A stretch of DNA of 64,000 nucleotides from Kiloniellaceae bacterium (GTDB taxonomy: Bacteria > Pseudomonadota > Alphaproteobacteria > Kiloniellales > Kiloniellaceae). Positions 8,187 to 20,349 of this stretch are shown in pieces. The notes under the pieces are model-generated. The model was not told the DNA's origin and ran no database searches. It saw only the letters and a program-made list of their open reading frames with translations. The stretch covers positions 62,001 to 126,000 of the forward strand of contig JAJFGK010000112.1 in assembly GCA_021776195.1 (NCBI GenBank), given 5' to 3'. The translations under genes and the position numbers were made by a program. Position 1 is the first letter of the stretch; the number at the start of each line of letters is the position of its first letter.

Positions 8187-10247
8187 CTAGGGCTTGTCGA
8201 GCTTCGGCTGGAAATAGCGCTGCAGGCGCGCCGCGGTCTCGGCATCGTGCTCTTCGGCCGGCTCGCCGGTCAGCCGCCCCAGCACCTGGGTGATGAAGGA
8301 GGGCTCGTCGTCAGCCGCCGCCACCGACGGATCGGCGGGCACCTCTTTTGCGCTTGGCGCGGGCGGGGTCTCCACCGGGTCCGCCGCGGCCATGACCCGG
8401 CTCCAGAGCACCGCCGGCAGCGATCCGCCGGTCACCTTGTTCATGGGACTGTTGTCGTCGTTGCCAAACCACACCCCGGTGGTCAGTCCGCCGGAATAGC
8501 CGATGAACAAGGCGTCGCGAAAATCCTGGCTGGTGCCCGTCTTGCCGCCACCTGGGCGGCCGGGCGCGGCGGCCTTGCCGGTTCCCCACTCGACCGTGGC
8601 GGCCATCACGTCGCGCAGTTCCTCCACCGCGGCAGCGCTCGCCACGCGCCCCGGCCCGGCGTCGGGCGAACGGCGATAGAGCAGCTCCCCGCTGCCCGAG
8701 TGAACCTCTAGGATCGCATGAGGCCAAAGGCCGCGACCGCGACCGGCGATCGCGCCGTAGGCGCCGGTCAGCTCCAGCAGCGTGACCTCGGAGGTTCCCA
8801 GAGCCAGGCTCCCGTCCTCGGTCAGATCGCTGGTGATCCCCAGGCGCCGGGCGGTCGCCGCGATGGCCTCGGGCCCGAGCTGCTGCATCAGGCGCACCGC
8901 CACGGAATTGAGCGAACGGGCGAAGGCGTCCCGCAGCGTCACCTCGCCCAGGTACCTGCCGGCATAGTTGCCCGGCCGCCAGTCGCCGATCGCCACCGGC
9001 GCATCCAGCATCATGTCGTCGGCGGTCAGGCCGAGACGCTCGAAGGCGGCCAGGAAGACGAAGAGCTTGAAGGCGGAACCCGGCTGGCGCAGCGCCTGGG
9101 TCGCCCGGTTGAACTGGCTCTCGCCGTAGTCGACACCGCCCACCAGGGCGCGCACGGCCCCGCCGGCATCGAGGCTCACCAGAGCCGCCTGACCGACGCC
9201 ACGGGCCTTGCCCTGTTCGGCCAGGGTCGTGGTCAGGGCCTCTTGCGCGACCGTCTGCAGGTGCCGGTCGAGGGTCGTTCGCACCTGAACATCGTCGGTG
9301 ATGCCGCCCAGGTAGTCGCTCAACTGGGCCATCACCCAGTCGGCGAAGTAGGGCGCCTGTCCGGCAAAGCTGGCACGGCCGCTGGACTTGGCCTCCAGCG
9401 CCCGGGCGCGCTGGCGCGCCGAGATGTAGCCGGCCTGTTCCATCGCCTGGAGCACCAGCCGGGTCCGCTCGTCGGCGGCATCGCCGTTGCGCAGCGGGTT
9501 GAGCCGGGAGGGTGCCTTCAAAAGGCCGGCCAGGAGGGCCGATTCGTAGAGCGTGGCGGCGCGCGCGGACTTGCCGAAGTAGAGCCGGGCGGCGGCGTCG
9601 ACGCCATAGGCGCCGCCGCCGAGATAGACCCGGTTCAAGTAGACCGTGAGGATCTCGTCCTTGCTGAAGCGGCGCTCCAGCTTGAACGCGAGCAGGGCCT
9701 CCTGAACCTTGCGCTTGAAACTGCGCTCGGAGGAAAGAAAGAGATTCTTGGCAAGCTGCTGGGTGATGGTCGAGCCGCCCTGGACGATACGGCCCGACAC
9801 CAGGTTGCGCCACATGGCCCGCGCCAGGCCGCGCAGGTCGACGCCGAAGTGCTGGTAGAAGCGCCGGTCCTCGATCGCCATGACGGCGCGCGGCAGGTCC
9901 GGTGGCAGGGCCGCCAGTTCGACCTGCTCGCCGAAGAGCCCGCCAAAGGAGGCGATCTTGCTGCCGTCGCGGGCCAAGAGGGTGACATTGGGCGCGCGCA
10001 CCAGGCCGGGGGCGTCGTCCAGGGAGGGGAGATCGCTGGCATACCAGGCGAGCAGCCCGGCCAGGCCGATCCCGCACCAGATCGCCAAGACCGCCAGCCA
10101 TTTCGCGGCAAAGCGCAAGACGCGGCGCGCCGGTCGCGAGGCGACGGTCTTTCGGCTGCGCTTTGGGCCGCGTTTGGATTTCCCGGCCGAGGCCTTGCCC
10201 TTCGCCGGCTCCGTCGCTCTTTCCCTGGGCCGCTTGATCGAGAACAT
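8187..10247 (-). CDS. Class A penicillin-binding protein (bifunctional transglycosylase/transpeptidase, PBP1A family)
   Basis: A 686-residue inner-membrane enzyme that polymerises and cross-links peptidoglycan. A basic cytoplasmic tail (1-45) precedes one membrane anchor (about 46-70). The GT51 domain contains EDRRFYQHFGVD (catalytic Glu126), GGSTITQQLAKNLF and the second Glu in KRKVQEALLA. The transpeptidase domain has SAFK (Ser391), SLN (445-447) and KTGT (569-572). A short acidic, low-complexity tail follows. It is downstream of gyrB with a 103-bp gap. The general PBP1A assignment is safe; the exact orthologue among alphaproteobacterial paralogues is not. Confidence 0.95.
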   Translation of the reverse strand: MFSIKRPRERATEPAKGKASAGKSKRGPKRSRKTVASRPARRVLRFAAKWLAVLAIWCGIGLAGLLAWYASDLPSLDDAPGLVRAPNVTLLARDGSKIASFGGLFGEQVELAALPPDLPRAVMAIEDRRFYQHFGVDLRGLARAMWRNLVSGRIVQGGSTITQQLAKNLFLSSERSFKRKVQEALLAFKLERRFSKDEILTVYLNRVYLGGGAYGVDAAARLYFGKSARAATLYESALLAGLLKAPSRLNPLRNGDAADERTRLVLQAMEQAGYISARQRARALEAKSSGRASFAGQAPYFADWVMAQLSDYLGGITDDVQVRTTLDRHLQTVAQEALTTTLAEQGKARGVGQAALVSLDAGGAVRALVGGVDYGESQFNRATQALRQPGSAFKLFVFLAAFERLGLTADDMMLDAPVAIGDWRPGNYAGRYLGEVTLRDAFARSLNSVAVRLMQQLGPEAIAATARRLGITSDLTEDGSLALGTSEVTLLELTGAYGAIAGRGRGLWPHAILEVHSGSGELLYRRSPDAGPGRVASAAAVEELRDVMAATVEWGTGKAAAPGRPGGGKTGTSQDFRDALFIGYSGGLTTGVWFGNDDNSPMNKVTGGSLPAVLWSRVMAAADPVETPPAPSAKEVPADPSVAAADDEPSFITQVLGRLTGEPAEEHDAETAARLQRYFQPKLDKP

Positions 10248-10350
10248 TCCTACGAGACCTCAAGAGGTGTCTTTTTCACCCGACTCCCCCTCGGATCCCC
10301 AAGGCCGCCACGGCGAAGCTTCACGGGCATTCTTCGCGGCACCGGCCTCA

Positions 10351-12819
<2,469 letters not shown>

Positions 12820-14064
12820 TCATCCGGAACTGACATCGCCGTCCCTCACTTCGAAGAACTGCGCGCGGCCGCGCAAAGATTCGAACACACCCTCCTCGGT
12901 GCCGGTCACCCAGAACTGACCGCCCAGCGCGAAGAGCTCGGCGAAGAGCGCCTCGCGCCGTTCTCCGTCCAGATGCGCGGCGACCTCGTCCAGAAGCAGC
13001 AAGGGCGGCTGCCCCCTTTGCAGCAGGATAAGCCGCGCGTGCGCCAATAGAATCGAGATCAAGAGGGCCTTCTGCTCGCCTGTCGAACAGAGCGTCGCCG
13101 ACATGGCATTTTCCAGATGGCGGGCCTCAAGGTCGGCACGGTGCGGGCCGACTCCGGCGCCGCCGACCTCCGCATCGCGCGACCGCAGCTCGGCCAGGCG
13201 AGCGCGCAGGCGCTCCTCGACGACCAGGGCGGGATCGTCCGCGAGGCCGCGTTCGACATCGCAGTCGAGAGCCAGGCCAACGGCGGGAAAGGGTCCGATC
13301 CCCGCGGCGGCGGCCTGATTGAGACGCTGCACCAGGTCGCGCCGTGCGGCGGCGATGGCGATCCCCTGGCCGGCCATCGCCTCTTCGAGCGCGGCCAACC
13401 AGGCCGCATCACCGCCGCCGGTCTTCAAGAGCCGCGCACGCTCCCGCAGGGCATGCTCGTAGGCGTAGGTCCGGCTTACATGCTCGGGGTCGAAACTGGT
13501 CACCAGACGGTCGAGAAAGCGCCGCCGGACCGCCAGGGAGTCGCGAAAGAGCGAGTCCATCTGGGGGGTGAGCCAGACAATCCGCAAGATATCCGCAAAG
13601 GCGGCCAGGCCGCGTGCCGGAGCCCCATCGATCCGCGCCAGACGACGCTCGCGCGAGGCCTCCGCCCCGGTCACGCCGGTGCCGAGGTCACGCTCCCCCT
13701 CGGGGGTCATGACTTTGAGCGAAACCGACCAGGCTTCGGTTCGCGCCGCCGGCTTGGACAGCTCCGCCCCTGGGGCACCGGCGCCGTCCTGCCCCTCGCG
13801 GAGAGCCAAATCGGCCAGGGGCGCGCCGCGTAACCCGCGGCCCGGGGAAAAGAGCGAAATCGCCTCCAGCAGATTGGTCTTGCCGGCGCCGTTCTCGCCC
13901 CAAAGCACCACGGGCCGGGCGGCGCAAGAGAGCGTCGAGCGACGGTAGGAGCGAAAATCGGTGACCGCCAACTGCCGCAGCCAAAGCGGCAGGCCCGTCG
14001 GGACCGACTGCACCTTTCCGGCCTGGGGCCGTGACTCTCGCTTGAGCAAGGCTTCGATCACCAA
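12820..14064 (-). CDS. recF: DNA replication and repair protein RecF
   Basis: A 414-residue SMC-like ATPase that helps load RecA at gaps. Walker A is GENGAGKTN. The family pieces FRSYRR at the N-terminus, [24 protein letters not shown] with RRRFLDRL, the STGEQKALLISILLAHA signature, and LLLLDEVAAHLD (Walker B/D-loop) are all present. The start is TTG at 14064 or the adjacent GTG at 14061; a GGAA sits 6 bases before the GTG. It lies 34 bp downstream of dnaN and upstream of gyrB, the classic order. Confidence 0.95.
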   Translation of the reverse strand: MVIEALLKRESRPQAGKVQSVPTGLPLWLRQLAVTDFRSYRRSTLSCAARPVVLWGENGAGKTNLLEAISLFSPGRGLRGAPLADLALREGQDGAGAPGAELSKPAARTEAWSVSLKVMTPEGERDLGTGVTGAEASRERRLARIDGAPARGLAAFADILRIVWLTPQMDSLFRDSLAVRRRFLDRLVTSFDPEHVSRTYAYEHALRERARLLKTGGGDAAWLAALEEAMAGQGIAIAAARRDLVQRLNQAAAAGIGPFPAVGLALDCDVERGLADDPALVVEERLRARLAELRSRDAEVGGAGVGPHRADLEARHLENAMSATLCSTGEQKALLISILLAHARLILLQRGQPPLLLLDEVAAHLDGERREALFAELFALGGQFWVTGTEEGVFESLRGRAQFFEVRDGDVSSG

Positions 14065-14098
14065 CCGTTCCGTTTTTGCCAGCCTGCGTGTCGCGATT

Positions 14099-15217
14099 CT
14101 AGACCCGCATGGGCATCAAGACGTAAAGGGCATCTCCGCCGCCGGATTCCTGAACCACGGTGGGCGACGCCGAGTCCGAGAGCGAGATGACAGCCTGCTC
14201 GCCCTCGATCTGCTGCGCGACATCGAGCAGATAGCGCGAGTTGAAGCCGATTTCGACAGACGGCCCGCCGTAGTCGATCTCGATCGCCTCCTCCGCGCTG
14301 CCGGCATCGGGGCTGTTGGCCGTCAAGGTCATGGTGCCATCGGCGATCACCAGCTTTACCGCCCGGCTCTTTTCCGTGGAGATGGTGGAAACCCGGTCGA
14401 CGGCGGCGGAAAAACTCCGCCGGTCGACCGACAGCTGCTTGTCGTTGCCGGTCGGTATCACTCTGGCGTAGTCCGGGAAGGTGCCGTCGATCAGTTTGGA
14501 GGTCAGCACTGTCGAATCGAAGGCGAAGCGAATCCGTGTCTCCGACAGTTCGACCACGACACTGGCATCGCTTTCCTCGATCAGCTTATGCAGTTCGCCG
14601 ACCGTCTTGCGCGGCACGATGACCCCCGGCATCTCGCCGGCGCCCTCCGGCAGCGGCATCTCGAAGCGCGCCAGACGGTGACCGTCGGTCGCCACGGCAC
14701 GCAGCACCGACCTGCCGTCGCTGTCGCTGCTGTGCAGATAGATGCCATTGAGGTAGTAGCGGGTTTCCTCGGTCGAAATCGCAAAGCGCGTGCGATCGAT
14801 CAGGGTTTTGAGGTCGCCGGCCGAAAGCGTGAAGGAAAGCGGCAGGTCGCCGCCGCCGGCCGCCGGAAAATCGTCCCGCGGCAGGCTCTGCAGCGTAAAG
14901 GTCGAACGCCCGGCGGTCAGGTTTGTCTGGTTGCCGCCCTCGGCCGTGGTCAGCGAAACCTGCGCCCCATCCGGCAGCTTTCGCACGATGTCATAGAGGG
15001 TGTGGGCCGCCACCGTGGTCGCACCGGCCTGGCCAATTTCCGCCGGCACCTGCTCCACGACGGTCAAATCCATATCGGTCGCGGTCAGGGACAAACCGAC
15101 CTCGGCGGCCTCGATCAGAACGTTCGATAGAATGGGAATGGTGTTGCGCCGTTCGACAACGCTTTGCACATGGGCCAGCGCCTTCAGGAGCGCCGCTCGT
15201 TCTATGGTAAGCTGCAT
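14099..15217 (-). CDS. dnaN: DNA polymerase III beta subunit (sliding clamp)
   Basis: A 372-residue clamp that tethers the replicative polymerase. The N-terminus MQLTIERAALLKALAHVQSVVERRNTIPILSNVLI is canonical and fixes the ATG at 15217; an in-frame extension to 15418 is not homologous. Three clamp repeats can be followed, with ATDGHRLA in the middle and the C-terminal VLMPMRV. It is separated from dnaA by 363 bp, longer than in many genomes, suggesting its own promoter. Confidence 0.98.
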   Translation of the reverse strand: MQLTIERAALLKALAHVQSVVERRNTIPILSNVLIEAAEVGLSLTATDMDLTVVEQVPAEIGQAGATTVAAHTLYDIVRKLPDGAQVSLTTAEGGNQTNLTAGRSTFTLQSLPRDDFPAAGGGDLPLSFTLSAGDLKTLIDRTRFAISTEETRYYLNGIYLHSSDSDGRSVLRAVATDGHRLARFEMPLPEGAGEMPGVIVPRKTVGELHKLIEESDASVVVELSETRIRFAFDSTVLTSKLIDGTFPDYARVIPTGNDKQLSVDRRSFSAAVDRVSTISTEKSRAVKLVIADGTMTLTANSPDAGSAEEAIEIDYGGPSVEIGFNSRYLLDVAQQIEGEQAVISLSDSASPTVVQESGGGDALYVLMPMRV

Positions 15218-15580
15218 GGCAGGTGTGTTCGCTCTCTTCCGCTCAAAGCGATGATCCGATGGTTCGGCATGGCCCAAACCGAGGATCCACGCGACCGCAA
15301 AATGACCGTCCCGGAACCGCCCGGGATGGTCTTGAAATCCAGTTGACGGCGGGGCCACCAGGGCCTTGGAGCCGGCCCGTGCCGCGCGCTGTGGCGGCGC
15401 CTTTTCAAAGGCATCCATCCGAACCGCGCGAATCGGTCGATTACTATAGCACGGCTACCCCGAAAGGGTAGTAAGAAGCGACGAATCCCGAGGATTTTCG
15501 GGGCCCCCACCTGCCCGCCGCGGGGCTCGTTCGCGGGTCGTCGGGGGACGGCCAGGGGCGGGGCTTCCGATGCGGTGCTT
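15218..15580. other. dnaA-dnaN intergenic region with a hairpin palindrome
   Basis: These 363 bp hold no convincing gene. The clearest element is a perfect inverted repeat CTACCC-cgaaa-GGGTAG at 15455-15471. On the minus strand it is followed by GCCGTGC and TATAGT, a possible -10 box for dnaN. Closer to dnaA a CCCGA...TCGGG stem is present without a T-run, so it is a poor terminator. Confidence 0.45.
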
Positions 15581-17134
15581 CTAGCCTTCGAGCATCCGCC
15601 GCAGCAGTTCGACGTCCTCGCCGAAGGACGCGTCGGTTGCCTTCAATTCTTCGACCTTCTTGACCGCGTGCATCACGGTGGTGTGGTCGCGGCCGCCGAA
15701 CTTGCGGCCGATTTCCGGCAGGGATCGGGTGGTCAATTGCTTGGAGAGGTACATCGCGACCTGCCGTGGCCGGGCAATGGCGCGGGCCCGGCGCGCCGAG
15801 TGCATGTCGGCGAGACGGATATTGAAGTGCTCGGCGACGCGCTTTTGGATCTCCTCGATCGTCACCCGCCGGTCGTTGGCACGCAACAGGTCGTGCAGCA
15901 CCTCCTGGGTGGTCTCCAGGGAAATGGCGCGGCCGACCAGGGTGGCGTGGGCCATGATCCGGTTCAAGGCGCCCTCGAGCTCGCGAATATTGGAGACGAT
16001 CTTGTGGGCGAGAAACTCCAGGACCTTGGCCGGGATGTCCTGGTCGAACTGTTCGGCCTTGGCCTGCAGGATGCCGAGCCGCAGTTCGTAGGTGGTCGGG
16101 TGGATGTCGGCGACCAGACCCCAGCCGAGCCGTGAGCGCATACGTTCCTCGACGCCTTCCAGATCGCTGGGACTCTTGTCGGCGGAAATCACCACCTGGC
16201 GGTTCTGGTCGACCAGCGCGTTGAAGGTATGGAAAAACTCTTCCTGGGTCGCTTCCCTGCCGCCGATGAACTGGACGTCGTCGATCATCAGCACATCGAC
16301 CGAACGAAACAGCTCCTTGAAGGCGACCGTGTCCTTGGTGCGCAGGGCACGAACGAACTGGAACATGAACTTCTCGGCGGAGAGATAGATGATCCGCCGT
16401 TCCGGCGTCGCCTTGCGGATCTGCCAGGCAATGGCATGCATCAGGTGGGTCTTGCCAAGGCCGACCCCGCCGTAGAGGAACAGCGGATTGAAGGGCACCT
16501 TTTCAGCCTCGGCAATGCGACGGGCAGCGGCATAGGCCAGCTCGTTGGGCTTGCCGACGACAAAATTTTCAAAGGTAAAGCGCGGATCCAGCGGCGCCGA
16601 GATATCGCCCGCAACGGGCTGGTACTCGTCGCGCCTCGACGGTTTGCCGTTGAGGCCGCGACCGTGGGCCGCATGCCGTTGATCGGCCTGTCCGCCGTCC
16701 TTTTCGCCGCCATCGCTCGACCTGGGGCTATAGGCCTGTTTGCGCTGCACCGGGGCCGCCTTGCGCCCCCGGGCGGGCACGGCATCCGATGCGTCCTCGT
16801 CCGGCCCCGAGCTTTCGAGACCGAGGCTTGCATCGTCCGGATTCCGGTCGCCATCCGACCCCGCCTCGCCGCCCACCGGCTTGAAGGTCGGTCGCGCCGG
16901 CGGCTGAACGACGATCTCGACACCGTCGATCGTATCGTCTTCGTCGGCCCATAGGCCGAGAATCTGTTTGGCGTAGTTGCTCTGGATCCAGTCGCGCATG
17001 AAACGGGTCGGCACGGCCAAGCGCACGGTCGACCCGCGATTGCCGGCGAAGGTCAGCGGCTTCAGCCACGATCGGAAGGCAGCCTCGCCAACCTCGGCGC
17101 GCAAGCGGGCGCGCACCCGTGACCAGTCCTCCAT
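15581..17134 (-). CDS. dnaA: Chromosomal replication initiator protein DnaA
   Basis: A 517-residue AAA+ initiator. Domain I is [27 protein letters not shown]. Domain II is a long acidic, low-complexity linker (about residues 85-175). Domain III has [19 protein letters not shown], Walker [11 protein letters not shown], Walker [13 protein letters not shown] and the arginine-finger region [13 protein letters not shown]. Domain IV has the DNA-binding [36 protein letters not shown]. The ATG at 17134 is preferred over a GTG at 17200, because the extra residues are not family-like. The long upstream region is described separately. Confidence 0.97.
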   Translation of the reverse strand: MEDWSRVRARLRAEVGEAAFRSWLKPLTFAGNRGSTVRLAVPTRFMRDWIQSNYAKQILGLWADEDDTIDGVEIVVQPPARPTFKPVGGEAGSDGDRNPDDASLGLESSGPDEDASDAVPARGRKAAPVQRKQAYSPRSSDGGEKDGGQADQRHAAHGRGLNGKPSRRDEYQPVAGDISAPLDPRFTFENFVVGKPNELAYAAARRIAEAEKVPFNPLFLYGGVGLGKTHLMHAIAWQIRKATPERRIIYLSAEKFMFQFVRALRTKDTVAFKELFRSVDVLMIDDVQFIGGREATQEEFFHTFNALVDQNRQVVISADKSPSDLEGVEERMRSRLGWGLVADIHPTTYELRLGILQAKAEQFDQDIPAKVLEFLAHKIVSNIRELEGALNRIMAHATLVGRAISLETTQEVLHDLLRANDRRVTIEEIQKRVAEHFNIRLADMHSARRARAIARPRQVAMYLSKQLTTRSLPEIGRKFGGRDHTTVMHAVKKVEELKATDASFGEDVELLRRMLEG

Positions 17135-17703
17135 AAAGAAAGAGTCCCTTTCAGCGCTCGGCAATGATCCGTTCCTTTCCCCCTCAAAGTGCTCTACCAA
17201 GCTTTTCGACTTCGCTCTTAAGCGCTTTGATTCACTATGATTCTATCCGATCTAGCCGTACCGCCACCTTGCGAACCTTAGGTTCATTGATTTTCGCACA
17301 GTCAACGCACAAGCGTTTTTTCGACGGCCTGTCGCGATTTGTTCTATGCTAGGAAGCTATCCTACTACTGCAAGATGGGTCTATTCTAACGTTTTCTTAA
17401 TCCCCCTTGCATTAGGGAATATACAGATGGCGGCTAAACCGCTTTACTGATAATTTCCCAGTTTTTACTTATCAGTCACGCCAGATTTACTAACGCGGCG
17501 AGGCTCATTTGAAGAAATTCAAACTAGCTGCTCTTTCGTCGGCGCGCAAGAAGAAGGATGCAAGAACGCCGGAAAATTTCCTCTCGGCAGGCGAGGTGCG
17601 GCGAAAAAGCCACAGGCGCAAGGCTGCTTCCAGCCCCATAGGGGCTGGACGCCAAGGCCGTCATTGGTCAGAGGATTCGGACGAGAGCAGGACCGCAGTC
17701 CGG
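17135..17703. promoter_or_regulatory. AT-rich dnaA upstream region with GANTC pair and inverted repeats
   Basis: These 569 bp between rpsT and dnaA are clearly lower in GC than the surroundings and hold no convincing gene. Two GATTC (GANTC) sites lie exactly 10 bp apart at 17229-17233 and 17239-17243. Inverted repeats are GAACC-tta-GGTTC (17273-17285), TAGGA-agcta-TCCTA (17350-17364) and ACTGATAA/TTATCAGT (17446-17453 and 17469-17476). A TTGACT on the minus strand near 17300 could be a -35 box. I found no TTATCCACA box, so calling this oriC is not justified; dnaA promoter/operator is the safer reading. Confidence 0.55.
17629..17649 (-). terminator. Hairpin downstream of rpsT
   Basis: A perfect palindrome TCCAGCCCC-tat-GGGGCTGGA lies 55 bp past the rpsT stop on the minus strand. 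The nearest T-run (CTTTTTCG) is about 20 bases further on, so termination may be weak or factor-assisted. Confidence 0.6.
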
Positions 17704-17967
17704 TCAGGCCATCGCCTTGATGCGGCTGCTGAGCCGAGAGAGCTTTCGCGCCACGGTGTTGCGGTGCAGGACCCCGGCGCGCACGCCCCGGTGCATCTCG
17801 GGCATGACCGCCTGAAAGGCGCTCTGGGCCTCGGGCTTGCTGCCGGCGAGGATCGCCAATTCGACATTCTTGACGAAGGTGCGAATGCGGCTGACGCGCA
17901 TGCCGTTGATAGTGGCGCGGCGGGCATTTCTGCGGATCCGCTTTTTGGCGGATTGGTGATGAGCCAT
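17704..17967 (-). CDS. rpsT: 30S ribosomal protein S20
   Basis: An 87-residue basic protein that binds 16S rRNA. The N-terminus [36 protein letters not shown] and the C-terminal [19 protein letters not shown] are diagnostic. The ATG at 17967 is the standard start; the frame remains open upstream but is not family-like there. rpsT next to dnaA is a common alphaproteobacterial arrangement. Confidence 0.98.
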   Translation of the reverse strand: MAHHQSAKKRIRRNARRATINGMRVSRIRTFVKNVELAILAGSKPEAQSAFQAVMPEMHRGVRAGVLHRNTVARKLSRLSSRIKAMA

Positions 17968-18134
17968 TGACGGGAACTCGACTTTACTACTGCTCTGGAA
18001 GGCCGGGGTTATAGCCGCGCGGCCCAAGGCCGTCAAGCGCCGAAGAAGCCGGCTTCGTCACCAAGCGGTGCGCCGAGTCGCAGCGCAAAATCGTTGGGTT
18101 TGTCGGGGCTCTCTTCCCCAGGCCGGGCGCCGGA

Positions 18135-18500
18135 TCATTCCGGCGAGAGCGCAAAGAGAACCACGACCCCCTCGGCCTCTTCCTGGATGGAAAGATCCAG
18201 GCGCTCGCCTTCGCGCGAAAAACTGAACCCCGGCCGCCGTTCCCAGCCCAGCTGCGGCAGGGTGTTGGCATAGAAGGTGGCGACGTCCGCGCTCGTCAGG
18301 TTGCCCGCGGCATAGGCCTCGACAATCCGGCCGCCCGGCTTGTCGAAAACCAGGCCGGCGGCGGGCACCGCCTCGAGGCCGGCCATGACCGGCAGGTCCT
18401 CGATGCCGGCCACGAAGGCATCGGCGCCCAGGGCGGCGGGCGAGGCAAGTAGCAGGGAGAGAGCGAGTGCAACGATGCGCGGAGGACGGGCCATGAACAT
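18135..18500 (-). CDS. Small exported protein of unknown function
   Basis: I do not recognise this 121-residue protein. It begins with a clear signal peptide (MARPPRIVALALSLLLASPAALGA). The mature part is about 95 residues, acidic, with GIEDLPVMAGLEAVPAAGLVFDKPGGRIVEAYAAGN, then TFYANTLPQLGWERRPGFSFSREGERLDLSI. The pattern (hydrophobic signal, FYxxTLPQLGW, FxREGExLDL) resembles short periplasmic proteins often seen near mutM in this class, but that is memory, not a search. The ATG at 18500 has AGGA seven bases upstream; ATGs at 18506 and 18494 are in frame. The gene starts 9 bp after mutM, so the two are probably co-transcribed. Confidence 0.75.
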   Translation of the reverse strand: MFMARPPRIVALALSLLLASPAALGADAFVAGIEDLPVMAGLEAVPAAGLVFDKPGGRIVEAYAAGNLTSADVATFYANTLPQLGWERRPGFSFSREGERLDLSIQEEAEGVVVLFALSPE

Positions 18501-18509
18501 TGTCATATC

Positions 18510-19373
18510 CTATCGTTGTCGGGCGGTGCAATAGAAGGTCGAGCGGCCCGACTGAACCAGGCGGCGGATGCCCCGGCCGGAGGCGCCGGCCTTGGCTGCC
18601 GCGCCGCAATCGCAGTCGGGACAGGCCTCGCCTTCGCGGCCATAGACCGCCCAGGAATGTTGAAAGTAGCCGAGCTCGCCGTCGGCCTGCCGGTAGTCGC
18701 GCAGCGACGATCCGCCTGCTGCGATAGCCCGCTGCAGCACCGCGCGCACGGCCTGGGCCAGGCGTTCGGCGCGCTGGCCCTGAACGCTGCTGGCCAGACG
18801 GCGAGGCGAGAGCCCGGCATGGTACAGGGCCTCACAGACGTAGATGTTGCCGAGGCCGGCAACCACGCGCTGATCGAGCAGGGCCGCCTTGATCGGCGTG
18901 CGCTTGCCCTTCAGGGCACGGGCCAGGGCCGGCCCGTTGAATTCATTTCCCAGCGGCTCCGGCCCGAGGTCGCGCAGCAGGCGGTAGTCGGCCAGGTCAT
19001 CGGCCGCGACCAGGTCCATCATGCCAAAGCGGCGGGCGTCGTTGAAGCGGACCTCGACGCCGGCATCGGTGCGCAGAACGATGTGGTCGTGCTTGGCCCG
19101 TGGCCGCACCTGCTCGCTCGGTTGCAGCACCAGCATGCGGCCCGACATGCCGAGATGGCACAGCAGGGTCTCATCGCCCTCCAACTCGGCCAGAATGTAC
19201 TTGGCGCGCCGGGTAATGCGCAGCACCCGGCGTCCCTGGAGGCGGGCGGCGAAGCTTTCGGGCAGGGGAAAGCGCAGCGCCGGGCAGTGTTGCTCGACCG
19301 TCGTCAAGCGACGCCCTTCCAAGTGGGGTCGCAGGCCGCGAACCACCGTCTCGACCTCGGGCAACTCTGGCAT
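18510..19373 (-). CDS. mutM: Formamidopyrimidine-DNA glycosylase with altered zinc finger
   Basis: A 287-residue base-excision repair enzyme that removes 8-oxoguanine. [13 protein letters not shown] supplies the catalytic Pro and Glu after Met removal. Lys in [32 protein letters not shown] and [18 protein letters not shown] are all normal. The C-terminal zinc finger is odd: it reads CPDCDCG, then an inserted AAAKAGASG, then [12 protein letters not shown]. The usual last pair is CxxC, but here the second Cys is Arg; there is instead an extra Cys in the first cluster. DNA binding by the finger might be changed. It is divergent from ubiE. Confidence 0.93.
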   Translation of the reverse strand: MPELPEVETVVRGLRPHLEGRRLTTVEQHCPALRFPLPESFAARLQGRRVLRITRRAKYILAELEGDETLLCHLGMSGRMLVLQPSEQVRPRAKHDHIVLRTDAGVEVRFNDARRFGMMDLVAADDLADYRLLRDLGPEPLGNEFNGPALARALKGKRTPIKAALLDQRVVAGLGNIYVCEALYHAGLSPRRLASSVQGQRAERLAQAVRAVLQRAIAAGGSSLRDYRQADGELGYFQHSWAVYGREGEACPDCDCGAAAKAGASGRGIRRLVQSGRSTFYCTARQR

Positions 19374-19519
19374 GACCTCTCCCGCCTTTAGGGGACCCCG
19401 TCTCTTAGTGACCCCGCCTTTTGGTGATGGCGACCTCCCGTCCGCTATAGCCCCGCCCGGCGCCGGCAACAAGGGCCTGGGCTATGGCGCCCGCGCAGGC
19501 GCCGGGTTATGGTCCGGCC

Positions 19520-20341
19520 ATGACCCAGGACAGCTCAACCCAGGCCACCGGGACCGGCGCCGAATCGGCCGCGGGCGACCCGGTCTTTTTCGGCGAACGC
19601 CTGGTCGGACGGGCCGAAAAGGGCGGTCTGGTGCGCGGCGTCTTCGAGTCGGTGGCCAGCCGCTACGACCTGATGAACGACCTGATGTCGGCCGGCATTC
19701 ACCGCCTCTGGAAGGATGCGCTGGTCGACTGGCTGAACCCGCGGCCGGGCCTCTGTCTGGTCGACGTCGCCGGCGGGACCGGCGATATCGCGCTGCGCGT
19801 GGCGGCCCGACTGCGGCGGCGGGAAGACGGCGAGGCAGCCCCCAAGGCCAGCCGCATCATGGTCTGCGACCTGACCCCGGACATGGTGGCGATCGGTCGC
19901 GACAAGGCCCTCGACCGCGGCTTCCTGACCGGCATCGACTGGCTTGCCGGGGACGCCCAGGCGCTGCCGCTGGCCGACCGCAGCGTCGATGCCTACAGCA
20001 TCGCCTTTGGCCTGCGCAACGTGACCGATATCGACCGCGCCCTGAAGGACGCCTACCGGGTGTTGCGGCCGGGCGGTCGTTTTATTTGTCTCGAATTCAG
20101 CCGGGTCGCCGATCCCTTGCTGCGCGCGCTCTATGACCGCTATTCCGATACCGCCTTGCCGGCGCTTGGGTCCTGGGTGGCCAAGGACGAGGCGTCCTAT
20201 GTCTATCTGGTCGAGTCGATCCGCCGCTTTCCGCCGCAGGACGAACTGGCCGCGCGCATGACCGCGGCCGGCTTCGCCCGGGTCTCCTATCGCAACCTGA
20301 CCCGGGGCGTCGCGGCGCTGCATTCCGGCTGGCGGATCTGA
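19520..20341 (+). CDS. ubiE: Ubiquinone/menaquinone biosynthesis C-methyltransferase UbiE
   Basis: A 273-residue SAM-dependent methyltransferase for the C-methylation step of ubiquinone synthesis. The family signature VFESVASRYDLMNDLMSAGIHRLWKD is followed by SAM motif I VDVAGGTGDIALRVA, then FGLRNVTDIDRALKDAYRVLRPGGRFICLEFS and the C-terminal FPPQDELAARMTAAGF. The ATG at 19520 is chosen; an open stretch upstream reaches 19484. It is 8 bp upstream of ubiB, forming a ubiquinone pair. Confidence 0.97.
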   Translation: MTQDSSTQATGTGAESAAGDPVFFGERLVGRAEKGGLVRGVFESVASRYDLMNDLMSAGIHRLWKDALVDWLNPRPGLCLVDVAGGTGDIALRVAARLRRREDGEAAPKASRIMVCDLTPDMVAIGRDKALDRGFLTGIDWLAGDAQALPLADRSVDAYSIAFGLRNVTDIDRALKDAYRVLRPGGRFICLEFSRVADPLLRALYDRYSDTALPALGSWVAKDEASYVYLVESIRRFPPQDELAARMTAAGFARVSYRNLTRGVAALHSGWRI

Positions 20342-20349
20342 TCCGCTCG

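Noticed and set aside
17135..17703. Confident oriC call
   Set aside because: AT-richness and palindromes fit, but no consensus DnaA box is seen, and in many alphaproteobacteria oriC is not next to dnaA.
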